From Owenia fusiformis (lineage: Eukaryota > Annelida > Polychaeta > Sabellida > Oweniidae), in contig CAIIXF020000003.1 of assembly GCA_903813345.2 (NCBI GenBank), positions 32,301,151 through 32,365,150 of the forward strand: a stretch of DNA of 64,000 nt, given 5' to 3'. Below are positions 11,656 to 23,519 of the stretch, one piece after another (the stretch's first letter is position 1; every line of letters starts with the position of its first letter). The notes below the pieces were generated by a model that saw nothing but the letters and a program-made list of their open reading frames with translations, did not search any database and was not told the origin of the DNA. Position numbers and translations under genes: made by a program.

Positions 11656-13322
11656 CCTATGATCAAGAGATATAAGGGCTTTTGCACCCATTGAGTAGGA
11701 TCGTTGCTTGGATTCCGGATTTTAAGAATATTTTGCACCAGGTTGTACATTAATAAACTAGATAAGTAGACAGTGGGGTCCCGTGGCCAGGAGCGCCATT
11801 TTATTTCAGGACAGACAACGGAATACAAAGACAAGAGGTGCATCCCACAATTGCTGAAGAAGACACAAACAAAGACATCTAATGTTATAGTGATTGTTTA
11901 ATATGAGTTCATGATTATTTTATGTGGCGACTTTAGAGACATTCAAGTGATATCAACCTTTATCTTTTGCGGGAACTTATCAAAGTGATATCCTCTTTTG
12001 ATCTTACTTTCTTATAGTAACTTAAAGACATTCAAGTGACATCACATGTTTTTCTGCCTTAAGGCATTAGTGATTATATAGTTTAGGGTAGTTTGAGCTC
12101 GACTTTGTACATAATTTTCTATTGTTTCTAAACCATTGTTTGGCTCATAAAGAGCAAATATATAACTTTACTTTTATTCTGTACTTGAATGTTCATTGTT
12201 GTATTGTAGTGAGTTCCAGAGGGAACTTGTGTAGTGCAAACCCAGATTGCGTAATACTTTCTTTCCCCTTGCATTCCCTTGGAGTAACATCTCAGGCGAC
12301 TGTAGCGAGTGGAGTCAACGCCGCTCCGTATAATCCCGCAATTAAGTAACACACGGGAGGGTCCATCTTCCCCACATTTTCCCCGCATTCCTGACCCACG
12401 GGAAAAACGTTACAATATATAATATCATATCACATATGAGAGTGGTCATGGACTTCCAGAAAGTCTATTTAGGCCTTATAGATCAGACAGTCGATGGTAC
12501 ACCTGCATTCGATTACAAACCTTGTAAAAACTTGATTTTGAATCCATTGAGTAGTAAATGAAACATTTGCATCCATTCGATTTATACATATACTCGTATG
12601 TTGTGTTTCTGCAATCTAATTCACTTTCTATTAATTTAAATATTTATTATTTATCATTATCAATTATGTTATTCATCTTTTTGTGTGTGTAAAGAACATG
12701 AAAGAAAAGGACCACTTTTGACAGAAGCGGGAACGATTGACAACTTATTTTTCAGTTCATTAGACATTTATTTTAATTATTATGCAGTGAAGTAGTTACA
12801 TAGGTCGCTGCCTAGTGCAATGTGCATTACAAGCTAACGTTTTTAGCTAAACATATATCAAATGAACTTATTAAAACATTCTCAACATTTCACCCAGTGT
12901 GCTTATATGGAGATCTAGCAATCACATCACACATGCTCGAATGCCTTTGCTTTGAGATATCCAAATGGCGTCGTAGCCCGGTGTCCGAGCAGTCGCTTTC
13001 TTTATTACAAGGACTTTGACATTTGAAATAATCGTGTTCATCTGCTCAAAATTGAATAATACTGCACGTCATATTTGTATTAGTAGTAGATAATAATTAA
13101 TGCTATTAATGCCAGTGGTAGATTATGCATGCCATTTGATTTCAACCATCAAATCAGGTAGTTAATTGCGGAACAGTTGTTTAAAGCAGAGACATATAAA
13201 ACATGTCTCTGTTTAAAGATATAATTCAAATCTCCCCAATAAATCACGATTTGATTAGAAATGGCTATGGTATGAGTCTAGCTTAATTCAGCGGAGATAT
13301 TTTCTCATTTGCAAGACTATTA
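11656..13322. other. intergenic, no gene seen
   Basis: Unique-looking sequence. A pyrimidine tract followed by TTGTAG near 12210 resembles a 3' splice site, and a relatively GC-rich stretch at about 12290-12410 could be an exon of the transcript suggested to start near 8500, but no conserved coding sequence is visible. Confidence 0.4.
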
Positions 13323-16300
13323 TCATTTTATCAATGGTTTAAATTCCTTCGGTCCCACAAGCTCATAATTGTCTTTTTTATACAGCATGATATCAGTGAA
13401 CCTGCGTTGATGGACAGCGTCATAAAGCATACGAATCACTTGTGGTATTGGTGTAAAGTTACCCAAATAGGCTAACTCATCGTTATACTCCCATTGTAGC
13501 TTCCCCATGTGATGTGCATGCCTAGCAGGCATGTTTAATTCTTCTGCACGCCATTCAAAGTCCCGATTTGTATCCTTACGCATTTCTTTAGCAGACGGCA
13601 GCACCATGCTGCCATCTAGTGATGAAATAAAGAACCTTACTTGGCAGTCAAATTGGGGGAAGGGACATATGGTTTTACATAACCCCATCAGAGCTAAGGT
13701 AGGGAATTCAGTGTGTATCAGGTGTTTATACAAAGGAGAGACTCTTTCATCAGTTGTATCTATGTGGCATTTCTCAGAGAGAAATGGGAAGGTGTAGTGA
13801 TATCCTGTGCAGAGGAGTAATAAGTCCAGGGGGACTTCTTTTTCGTCCTTGAACACCACAGAATGCTCCTTCAAGTGAGAAATCCCAGGCACCTGGACCA
13901 TGTTGCTTGGCAACGCAGCTAACAGGGGAGCTTTGTTGTGACTTAGATATACCTGGAGATATAAAAAATATGACGACACATTTTGAATATAGGTCATGAG
14001 AACCTAGGAGTAATAGGAGCTTATCTCCAATGGATCAGAATCTCTTATTTACTCAATTCAATGGTCTCACCTTAACTTATCCACAATGGAAAATATCAGT
14101 ATCAGCCTATCCCGAGGGCCTATCATTTTTCAATTATGTCACACGTGATCTAATCTAAAACCTTATAAAATTCTAGATGGCTATATAATACACGATTTCT
14201 TTTCACAATGCGAGTATGTCAATTGTTAAACCTGTATTTAAATGATGTCACTTGAATTTGGTGGCCATTTTTTCCAAATTAATTGCAGGTACTTGTGTAT
14301 CACAGTTTTAACCATTGACCAATACATATGTACATGTACACTGTATACGGAGATGGTGAAAGAGGATGACTGAAATACAATGATGACAATGTAAATGAAC
14401 AAAACTTTGGCATGTCCACTTACTGGATTTTTTTATCCCTACTTGCTGGATTGAAACCTACATTGGAAGATACTAGTATCCTAAAAAATTCCTATCCATT
14501 TCTTCATGTCTAAGAGCAAAGACATCTCTCTCAAAAGAGTAAACCCCTCTAGTGAATATATGCCATAGCCAGCTTTTGTCAAGGGGGTTCACTTTTCAAA
14601 AAAATCCAGGGGGGTTTCACATTTGACATCTTTAGCCCAATATCACTGGAAAAATGCTAAGAATGATGGGCCTGTCTCTCCACTCTTCAGTGAACATCAA
14701 CATTACTCTCACAATCACATCTCCCTACACTGTCAATCTCAAACAGCATCAAACAGCGCTGTTTATGAAACAGTGCTGGACAGTGCTGTAAAAACAGTAC
14801 TGTGCATCGCTGTTTTGAAAAACAGTACTGTACAGAGCTGTAAAAATAGTACTGTAATACGCTATTCAAAACAGGTGATGCTAAAATAGTACTGTACATC
14901 GCTGTACAGCGCTGTGCTTGATCTGCACTGTTCAGTACTGTTTACAGCGCAGTACAGCGTTACAGGATGATGTTGCGGATTGGGGGTGCAGTTGTAACAC
15001 TATTAAATTTAAAACAAGGCATTAACATGACAAAATGTCACCACCTAGTTGCTCACAATATTAAGTCAGATTTGAATTTCTGAGAACTTGTAAAGTCAAA
15101 TTTGAACTTCTGAAAAGATGTAGATAATTTTGAAAAAAAAATTTGGTCAATTTGAAGCAAGTTGAAAACAGACCTTTTTGACCTTTTTTGACCTTGAGAA
15201 GGTCATTAAAGGTCAAATGTCAAATCTAAAGTCAGATTTGAATTTCTGAGAACATGTAGATGATTTTGAAAAAAAAAATTAGTCAATTTGAAGCAAGTTG
15301 AAAAAAGACCTTTTTGACCTTTTTAGACCTTGAGAAGGTCATTGAAGGTCAAATGTCAAATCTAAAGTCAAATCTAAAGTCATATTTGAATTTCTGAGAA
15401 CATGTAGATGATTTTGAAAAAAAAAATTAGTCAATTTGAAGCAAGTTGAAAAAAGACCTTTATGACCTTTTTTGACTTTGAGAAGGTCATTGAAGGTCAA
15501 AAGTCAAATCTTAAGTCATATTTGAATTTCTGAGAACATGTAGATGATTTTGAAAAAAAAATTAGTAAATTTGAAGCAAGATGAAAAAATACCTTTTTGA
15601 CCTTTTTTGACATTGAGAAGGTCATTGAAGGTCAAATGTCAAATCTAAAGTCAGATTTGAATTTCTGAGAACATGTAGATGATTTTGAAAAAAAAATTTA
15701 GTCAATTTGAAGCAAGTTGAAAAAAGACCTTTTTGACCTTTTTTGACTTTGAGAAGGTCATTGAAGGTCAAATGTCAAATCTTAAGTCAAATCTAAAGTC
15801 AGATTTGAATTTCTGAGAACACGTAGATGATTTTAAAAATTTTTTTTAGTCAATTTGAAGCAAGTTGAAAACAGACCTTTTTGACCTTTTTTGACCTTGA
15901 GAAGGTCATTGAAGGTCAAATGTCAAATCTTAAGTCAGATTTGAATTTCTGAGACCACGTAGATGATTTTGAAAAAAAATTTAGTCAATTTGAAGCAAGT
16001 TGAAAACAGACCTTTTTTGACCTTCAGAAGGTCACTGAAGGTCAAATGTCAAATCTAAAGTCAAATTTGAATTTTTGAGAACATGTAGATGATTTTGAAA
16101 AAAAAATTTAGTCAAATTGAAGCAAGTTGAAAAAAGACCTTTTTGACCTTTTTTGACTTTGAGAAGGTCATTGAAGGTCAAATGTCAAATCTTAAGTCAA
16201 ATCTAAAGTCAGATTTGAATTTCTGAGAACACATAGATGATTTTGAAAAATTTTTTTTTAGTCAATTTGAAGCAAGTTGAAAACAGACCTTTTTGACCTT

Positions 16301-19300
16301 TTTTGACCTTGACAAGGTCATTGAAGGTCAAATGTCAAATCTTAAGTCAAATCTTAAGTCAGATTTGAATTTCTGAGAACACGTAGATGATTTTGAAAAA
16401 AAAATTTAGTCAATTCGAAGCAAGTTGAAAACAGACCTTTTTTTACCTTTTTTGACCTTGAGAAGGTCATTGAAGGTCAAATGTCAAATCTAAAGTCAGA
16501 TTTGAAGGTCAAATGTCAAATCTAAAGTCAGATTTGAATTTCTGAGAACATGTAGATGATTTTGAAAAAAAATTTAGTCAATGTGAAGCAAGTTGAAAAA
16601 AGACCTTTTTGACCTTGAGAAGGTCATTGAAGGTCAAATGTCAAATCTAAAGTCAGATTTGAACTTCTGAGAACATGTAGATGATTTAGAAAAAAATTGA
16701 AGTCAGTCTAAACAGTATTTGTTAAGTTATAGGAAGTTGTAAGAAATTGTTACAGACGCCAACCGCCGGACGCCAACCGCCAACCACCAACCGCCGGACG
16801 CCGTCGAAAAAAAAACGGAGACCATAACAATATGTCACCACTTTTGGTGGTGACATAAAAACAATGCTACCTTAACTGCCGTTTACCTTATTTGCAGCTG
16901 ATGCTACTTCCAGTCCTATATCCTGACCTGATGCACCTGCCCCTAGACATACAACATTGAGACCCTGACATGACTCCTTATGTCTGTAGTTATGGCTATG
17001 CAAAACTTTGCCCTTGAAGTCATCCATTCCCTTGATGTTTGGGATGATAGGGGTAGAGTAATGCCTGAAATGCACCATGGAATATTGCTGTATAGAGTTG
17101 GTAAAAATACTTGACTAGACACAGAGTATTGCTATACAAAGTTGGTAACAATATGTAACTAGACACAAAGAAGTATTAGCAATACAAAGTTGGTAACAAT
17201 ACTTGACTAGACACAAAGAGTATTGCTATACAAAGTTGGTAACAATACTTGACTAGACACAAAAAAGTATTGCCATACAAAGTTGGTAACAATACTTGAC
17301 TAGACACAAAGAAGTATTGCTATACAAAGTTGGTAACAATACTTGACTGAACACAAAGAAGTATTGCTATACAAAGTTGGTAACAATACTTGACTAGACA
17401 CGAAGAGGTATTGCTATACAAAGTTGATAACAATACTTGACTAGACACAAAGAAGTATTGCTTAACAAATTTGGTAACAATACTTGACTAGACACAAAGA
17501 AGTATTGCTAAACAAAGTTGGTAACAATACTTGACTAGACACAAAGTATTGCTAAACAAAGTTGGTAACAATACTTTACTAGACACAAAGAAGTATTGCT
17601 AAACAAAGTTGGTAACAATACTTGACTAGACACAAAGAAGTATTGCTATACAAAGCTGGTAACAATACTTTTCTAAACACCAAGGAGTATTGCTATAAAA
17701 AGTTGGTAACAAAACTTGACTAGACACAAAAAAGTATTGCTATACATAGTTGGTAACAATACTTGACTAGACACAAAGTATTGCTATACAATTTGGTAAC
17801 AATACTTGTCTTAACACCAAAGAAGTATTGCTATACAAAGCTGGTAACAATACTTGTCTAAACCAATGAGTATTGGTATCCAAGTTAGGCTCATCTAGGC
17901 TGATCTTAAGAATGCATATTTGAATTGAGAATCTCCCTCCACACCCATAATAACAACTTACCCATTGCATACCATCACAGCATCTGCAGTCTCCTTGGTA
18001 ACACCCATAATAACAACTTACCCATTGCATACCATCACAGCATCTGCAGTCTCCTTGGTAACACCCATAATAACAACTTACCCATTGCATACCATCACAG
18101 CATCTGCAGTCTCCTTGGTAACACCCATAATAACAACTTACCCATTGCATACCATCACAGCATCTGCAGTCTCCTTGGTAACACCCATAATAACAACTTA
18201 CCCATTGCATACCATCACAGCATCTGCAGTCTCCTTGGTAACACCCATAATAACAACTTACCCATTGCATACCATCACAGCATCTGCAGTCTCCTTGGTA
18301 ACACCCATAATAACAACTTACCCATTGCATACCATCACAGCATCTGCAGTCTCCTTGGTAACGCCTTGTTCATTGTCCTTTACAGTCACCTCCCATTGAA
18401 TATCATTCTCATCAGTTTTTATTGGATCAACATGTTCTACACTTGTGTTGAACTGAAAAATAATTGTAAACCTATCAGGGTTTTCATTAGCATTATAGCA
18501 GAAAATATAACAACAAAGAGGTGAAATTATCATTTTACGTGGAAATACATGTACAGTAGTTGCGCAATTCTCTGAAACAGCAAGATGAAGCAATTATCTT
18601 TTACATTGATTTTTTTGATTTTTCATCAGTACATTTCAAAAGTTAATAAAAAAACATGTACAGTATGTATATATACATTAGTGAGAGAGAAGTTAACACA
18701 AGATACCCTTAAAAAACATTGATCAACAGAAATAATTATTAGTGAAGCAATCATGGAGTCCGATTCTGAACTTTTCCGTATTGTAAATTCAATTGTTAAT
18801 TTTCGGTTTACAGACTGTACTTGTCCTATCGTAAATTATTTACAGCAAAAATTTATGGAAAAGTTCAGAATCAGAGTCCAGGTATTGTTTTATACCTTAA
18901 TGTATTTATAGAGGTCATTTTGTTGAGTGTAATCTTCTAGGTACTTCCTCACATCACTGTGGCGTACAAATGATGGTAAACTCTTGTCAAATGGAAAATC
19001 TGGAAAAGCCATCACTTCTTTGGGAAGGTTAGTCCTAAAACAAAGTAACAGATTTGTAGGCCTAAAACATATAAATAAAATTAGCGGCCCATCTTATTTA
19101 AGGTCCTACCTCTGAAAATGTAAAGTGGCAAAGTGGGAAAGAAAGAAGCTGAGATATGAAGCAAATCTAAAATGAGCACTTATTTATGGTGAAATTATTT
19201 CATATTTGGAGGGTTCTGTTTTTTGGGCCACCCTGTATGAGGAATACATTTCTGTGAATGAAAACATAACAGTCTTTAAGACCTTGTAATATTTCTATGC

Positions 19301-20617
19301 CGTTCATAAATGTATCCACTATTTGTAGAATTCTGATTAAGTCAGGTTTCCAAGCCATCAATAACAATCACCTCTAGAAATACTTAATTAGATAAAATCA
19401 ACCATCCTCTTTGGCTAATGGATTTACTAAGTATCAAGTATAATAGTTCTATGGTATAATTGGTTTTCAATAATTTAAGCCTTCACCTGATAAATTAACT
19501 GATTAGTTGAGATACATTTAAGTAAGATGTAAACAGCTTGTTTTCATCAACAGATCAAATTCACAATTCCATTTTCCTCATAAAATAGTATTATGTACAA
19601 AATAGAAAATGAAGTAACTTTGAACATCACATTTCTCGGAACTATTTAGTTGGAGTTAATATTTGAATGGCAAAAGTTGATGTTGAAGAAACTTGAAAAC
19701 AGTGACTTCTGATAATTTTAATGTTCTTATCAATTTACACCGTGTTTCTTGATAATTCTTGGCGGTTGATGTGTCTGAACTAAATACTTGTATTCTATTG
19801 ACTACATGTATGTGATATAAAGAAGTTATTCACCAGGAGGGATTTGATATGGGGAATATCACAAGGATGATATCCATATATGGATATCATCCAAGGGATA
19901 TTCCTCCCAACAGCTGAATAACGACCTTATACCATGGTCGAGAGCAATACAGATGTATGTACTTAAAATCCTCTGTTGAATGAGAGAAAAATTGTAAGAA
20001 TGACAATTTTTGAAAAAATGAAAATTCAATTGTGAAATACAACAGGACAAAATGTAAAAACATCAGTGTGATGTATCTTTGTATTGGCAAGATATCAATA
20101 AACATTTTTGAACATATGAATTTTTGTGAGCTAAATCTAAAATTACATAATAATTTTTATTCAACATTTTCTTTTTATTAAACATAACATCAGGACTGCC
20201 AACAATATTAAATCAACTTATAGCTTAATCAGTGTCAAACATTTTTTTCTTTCTGTTTATTTTTAACAATCATGATAACAAAAAGTTCCTTAAATGATGA
20301 CAATGGCAATGCATGAGCTAGATCAATCTCAATCTAGTCTGCCAGCTATAAAGTGACTGCTCCTCTTGGTCCTTATAACAATTAACAAACATATTCAGTA
20401 TTCAATGTGTAGTAAAATACCTGAGTTCTTTATACATGCTTGAGTGTATAGGGTTCCCCCTATCATCTTTATCTGTTTGTTCTGTGTACACCCACGTCCC
20501 TCCTACAACAGAGCTTTGTTCATATGCAACTGCTTGGAACAGATCTGGCCTCGCTGTCAGATGCCTAAGAGCACATAGCCCAGCTGCTCCAGCTCCTATC
20601 ACAATAACCCTTTTCAT
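13323..20617 (-). CDS. flavin-containing monooxygenase (FMO GS-OX-like)
   Basis: NADPH- and FAD-dependent monooxygenase that oxygenates soft nucleophiles (N or S) in xenobiotics and metabolites. Five exons read in phase: 20421-20617, 18896-19034, 18322-18452, 16887-17064 and 13323-13952, giving 424 residues, the size of the short GS-OX-like FMOs. The FAD Rossmann motif GAGAAG is at residues 8-13. The FMO signature FKGKVLHSHNY is at about 172-182, the NADPH motif GAGASG at 197-202 and the CTGY motif at 263-266. The C-terminus has no clear membrane anchor. All donors are GT and acceptors AG. The start chosen is the ATG directly before RVIVIGAGAAG; upstream in-frame ATGs belong to a tandem array. 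Three of its regions carry tandem arrays (exon 1 edge, intron 3, intron 4). Any 5' non-coding exon would lie above 21.8 kb. Confidence 0.93.
14555..14645 (-). repeat. dispersed repeat fragment
   Basis: In FMO intron 4. The minus strand shares 'aaaagtgaaccccc' and GCAAAAGCTGGCTA-like blocks with 33740-33835 on the plus strand. Class unknown. Confidence 0.4.
14740..14965. repeat. array of short palindromes (ACAGYRCTGT)
   Basis: About 16 short self-complementary motifs such as ACAGCGCTGT, AACAGTACTGT and ACAGTGCTG follow one another with irregular spacing. Both strands could form alternative hairpins. It lies in FMO intron 4. Confidence 0.7.
15020..16860. repeat. ~150-bp tandem array rich in AGGTCA half-sites, hairpin at its end
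   Basis: About 12 units of roughly 130-165 bp in FMO intron 4, each with ATTTGAATTTCTGAGAACA, CAATTTGAAGCAAGTTGAAA and a block of TGACCT and AGGTCA motifs. The right end has GCCAACCGCCGGACG repeats and then a perfect hairpin, ATGTCACCAC with its complement GTGGTGACAT, at 16832-16856. The left edge has a related ATGTCACCACC at about 15035. These edges suggest that the array was carried in by a non-autonomous mobile element with a tandem-repeat core (inference; Helitron-like or another class). Confidence 0.85.
17079..17882. repeat. ~47-bp minisatellite in FMO intron 3
   Basis: About 16-17 copies of a 47-48 bp unit containing AGTATTGCTATACAAAGTTG and GTAACAATACTTGACTAGAC. It begins about 15 bp from the exon 4 acceptor and runs to within about 60 bp of the 60-bp array, so intron 3 is almost wholly tandem repeat. 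Confidence 0.93.
17941..18360. repeat. 7 x 60-bp perfect array spanning the FMO exon 3 donor
   Basis: Seven identical 60-bp units. On the minus strand each carries the last ~38 bases of FMO exon 3 (encoding TKETADAVMVCNG) joined to its 5' splice site, AATGG then GTAAGTTG. The unit next to the exon body is the real exon end (18322). The other six lie downstream in intron 3. No base difference was seen between units. Confidence 0.97.
18754..18880. mobile_element. small MITE-like inverted repeat
   Basis: Ends match as inverted repeats of about 24 bp (TGGAGTCCGATTCTGAACTT at left; complement of TGGACTCTGATTCTGAACTT at right) around about 80 bp. It lies in FMO intron 2 and stops 16 bp from the exon 2 border. 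Confidence 0.6.
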
Positions 20618-21790
20618 TATCACTGAAATAACAATAACCCTTTTCATTATAACTGAAATAACAATAATCATTTTCATTATCACTAAAATAACAATAACCA
20701 GTTTCATTATCTTTGAAATCACAACAATCTTTTGCATTATATTATTTCTGAAATCAAAACAACTATTTTCATTATCTCTGAAATCACAGCAAAACTTTTC
20801 ATTATCTCCATGAAATCAAAGCAACCTTTTCATAATGGGTGAAATCACGACAATTTTTTTCACTATCACGGAAAACGCAACGAAATAACCCTTTTCATTA
20901 TCTCTGAAATCCCAACAATCATTTTCATAATCTCTGAAATCCCAACAATCATTTTCATTATCTCTGAAATCCCAACAATCATTTTCACTATCTCTGAAAT
21001 CCCAACAATCATTTTCATTATCTCTGAAATCCCAACAACCATTTCCATTACATGTATCTCTGAAATCAAAAGAACTGAAGTCATGACAATCCTTTTCATT
21101 ATTTCTGAAAAAAAGAAAAACCCTTTTCATTTTCTCTGATACTTTTTCTGAAATCAAAAAAACTATTTTCATTAACTCTGAAATCACAATAACCAGTTTC
21201 ATTATCTCTGAAATCACAATATTCATTTTCATTATCTCTTATATCACAGCAACTATTTTCATTGAATCTGAAATCACAACCAGTTTCATTATCTCTGAAA
21301 TTACAATATTCATTTTCATCATCTCTGAAATCACAATAACCAGTTTCATTATCTCTGAAATCACAATAAACCTATCAAAACAACCATTTTGATTATCTCT
21401 GAAATCACAACAATCATTTTCATTATCTCTGAAACCACAACAATCATTTTCATCATCACAACAAACCCATCGCAACAACCATTTTGACTATCCCTGAAAT
21501 CACAACCATTTTCATTACCTCTAAAATCACAACAATCATTTTCATTATCTCTGAAATCACAACAATCATTTTCATCATCTCTGAAATCACAACAATCATT
21601 TTCGTCAACTCTGAAATCACAACAAACCCATCAAAACAACCATTTTGACTATATCTCTGAAATCACAACCATTTTCATCATCTCTGAAATCACAACAAGC
21701 CAATCACAACAACCATTTTGACTATCTCTAAAATCAAAACAAACAACTCTTTACCTCTGAAATCACAACAACCTTTTTCATTTACTCCAA
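20600..21790. repeat. ~30-bp minisatellite seeded on the FMO start exon
   Basis: About 39 units of 30 bp. On the minus strand a typical unit reads GTGATTTCAG then AGATA, ATG and AAAATGATTG. The true start is the last such unit: TTATTTCAGTGATAATG followed by AAAAGGGTTATTGTGATAGG. Each unit thus repeats an acceptor-like TTTCAG, a start codon and the first codons of the FMO. The nearest three units stay in frame with the FMO start and would add MKRVIVISVI-type decapeptides if translation began upstream. Confidence 0.93.
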
Positions 21791-22416
21791 ATGGCTTGCT
21801 TGATGTAAAAAAGAAAATTTTTGGGGCACAACAATCCTACTTTTTAGTAGCTAGACTAGTAGCCTACATCTTGGATACACCCCTGGTGTACAGTGGTCAG
21901 TAGACTCAGTGAAACAAAGGATCATGGAAAAGCATACCATTTACTACGTACATGTATTGGTACACGTACACACACAGGTACAGTAGCAGTAAATAGGGCC
22001 TGGCCAACGAACTTGAAAATTAGAGAATTTCATTATCTTTCATGCAAAATCTGGACGAAATTTGGAAGTTTTGATTCACCGTATATATATTTACAGACAT
22101 ATTTCTTCTATTTCAAGACAATTTATCATAAAAGAGTAACTTTGGTCAACAAAAATCCATGGAAACTGATGAATAGTAAAATGTTACAAAATATTTTCCT
22201 TACCGGAAGTTTGATAGTTGCCGGATTACGTTTTCTAACTTAATATACGATGGCCCATAATAATCGATGTTCAGCAAAAGTCCCATGTAAAAATTGCATA
22301 TAGCACAAACAGTTTAATCATAAGCTTTCGAGCCAATTGTCATTTTAGTCAATTTTGTCAATTTAGTCATATAAATTGTCCACTGGAGTGTTGAACATCG
22401 TTTGTAGGCTAAAGAT

Positions 22417-23080
22417 AAAGAGTGGGCCAAAAACGCTGACGTTTTTAAAAACACTAACTGAGGGAGTATAAGTTAATAAGTTTTTTATTTGCCAACCCGG
22501 CATTGTACATATACACCAAATGCAGTTATATAGCGCAAGAGGTCCCAAGTAATAAAATAATGGAAAAAGTCCTTCAACTTGGATTGTATTTGATCTAAAA
22601 GAGAGTTCAATTGTTCAACCCCCCCAGTCCGGCTTTGATGATAGGTTTTAGTTTTAGTCGCCATGCTGATATGGCAGTATCAATGACATGTTGGCTTAGT
22701 TTCTTTCAATTTGTTTTGAATATTGCCAGCTTTAGTTGGGCAATGAGATTGGGTGCCCATGTTCAATCTCCGAGATTCCTCCCCATATCCTATGACTACT
22801 GCACTGGGGTTTGCACCAGGACTATGAGCTGGGTGGTCATCAGGCCGTGTCAGTTCAGGAACATTATGCAAATTATGTTTATTTCTCATGCTATACCGTA
22901 CATGTTTAAGTTAGACGCATGTGGATATCTTTTTATTCAAGTAAAAATGTACAATTTATGATGCATGACTAGATTATATGTACATCATCAAAGTTTGATT
23001 TGGTATTCAAATTAATGGTTTTAGATTAACAAATAATAAAAAAGCATTTCGAAAAAGTGGCGTTTTTGGTCCACCCTGTC
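22417..23080 (-). mobile_element. mariner-like element with transposase remnant
   Basis: Degenerate GTGGGCCAAAAACG start and GTTTTTGGTCCACCCTGT end form inverted termini. Minus strand 22889-22680 encodes RNKHNLHNVPELTRPDDHPA then HSPGANPS, a worn form of the mariner 'SPDxNP' catalytic region. The same peptide occurs in the copy at 30255-30861 in the other orientation. Confidence 0.75.
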
Positions 23081-23519
23081 TGAATGCATATTGATTATAT
23101 TTATTACTATTTTAAACTGTACACACCCATTTCAAATGGCCATGTGCGATTCAGGCTGCTTAAACAGTAGATTATATACACGTTACAAATCATTTGATCG
23201 AAGCATGTCCATTCTAGGAACCCTACATGTAAAAATAAAGTGAATATATTTTGGCAACGTCCATGACCAGACGTACAGTGTATATGTACACAGGGTAGAC
23301 CACTTATGCAGTATGTCCAGTTGTGTCTACCAAGTATGTATTGGTTATATTATTTTAAGTTGCACATAGCATGGAATTTACACAATATATTGTTGATAGC
23401 ATTTTCGGTCCAAGTGTATTTCACTTCTTCCCATAAATTGAAAAAGCAATGAAGTCTATAAAGTGGTTTAATTCGATGAAAACTAAAAATATTGAAATTG
23501 ACACTTCCCGTCCGCCATC

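Noticed and set aside
8400-12410. A retroelement with terminal repeats enclosing the TTGCACC array
   Set aside because: A TATA box and repeated flanking blocks raised the idea, but no terminal repeats with defined ends, primer site or coding region could be found.
17941-18360. CRISPR-like direct repeats
   Set aside because: Head-to-tail units without unique spacers, in an animal gene, overlapping an exon: a minisatellite, not a CRISPR array.
17767-18524. Repeat-protein genes on both strands over the 60-bp array
   Set aside because: The frames are by-products of a stop-free 60-bp period and differ from the FMO exon frame, which is the one with family similarity.
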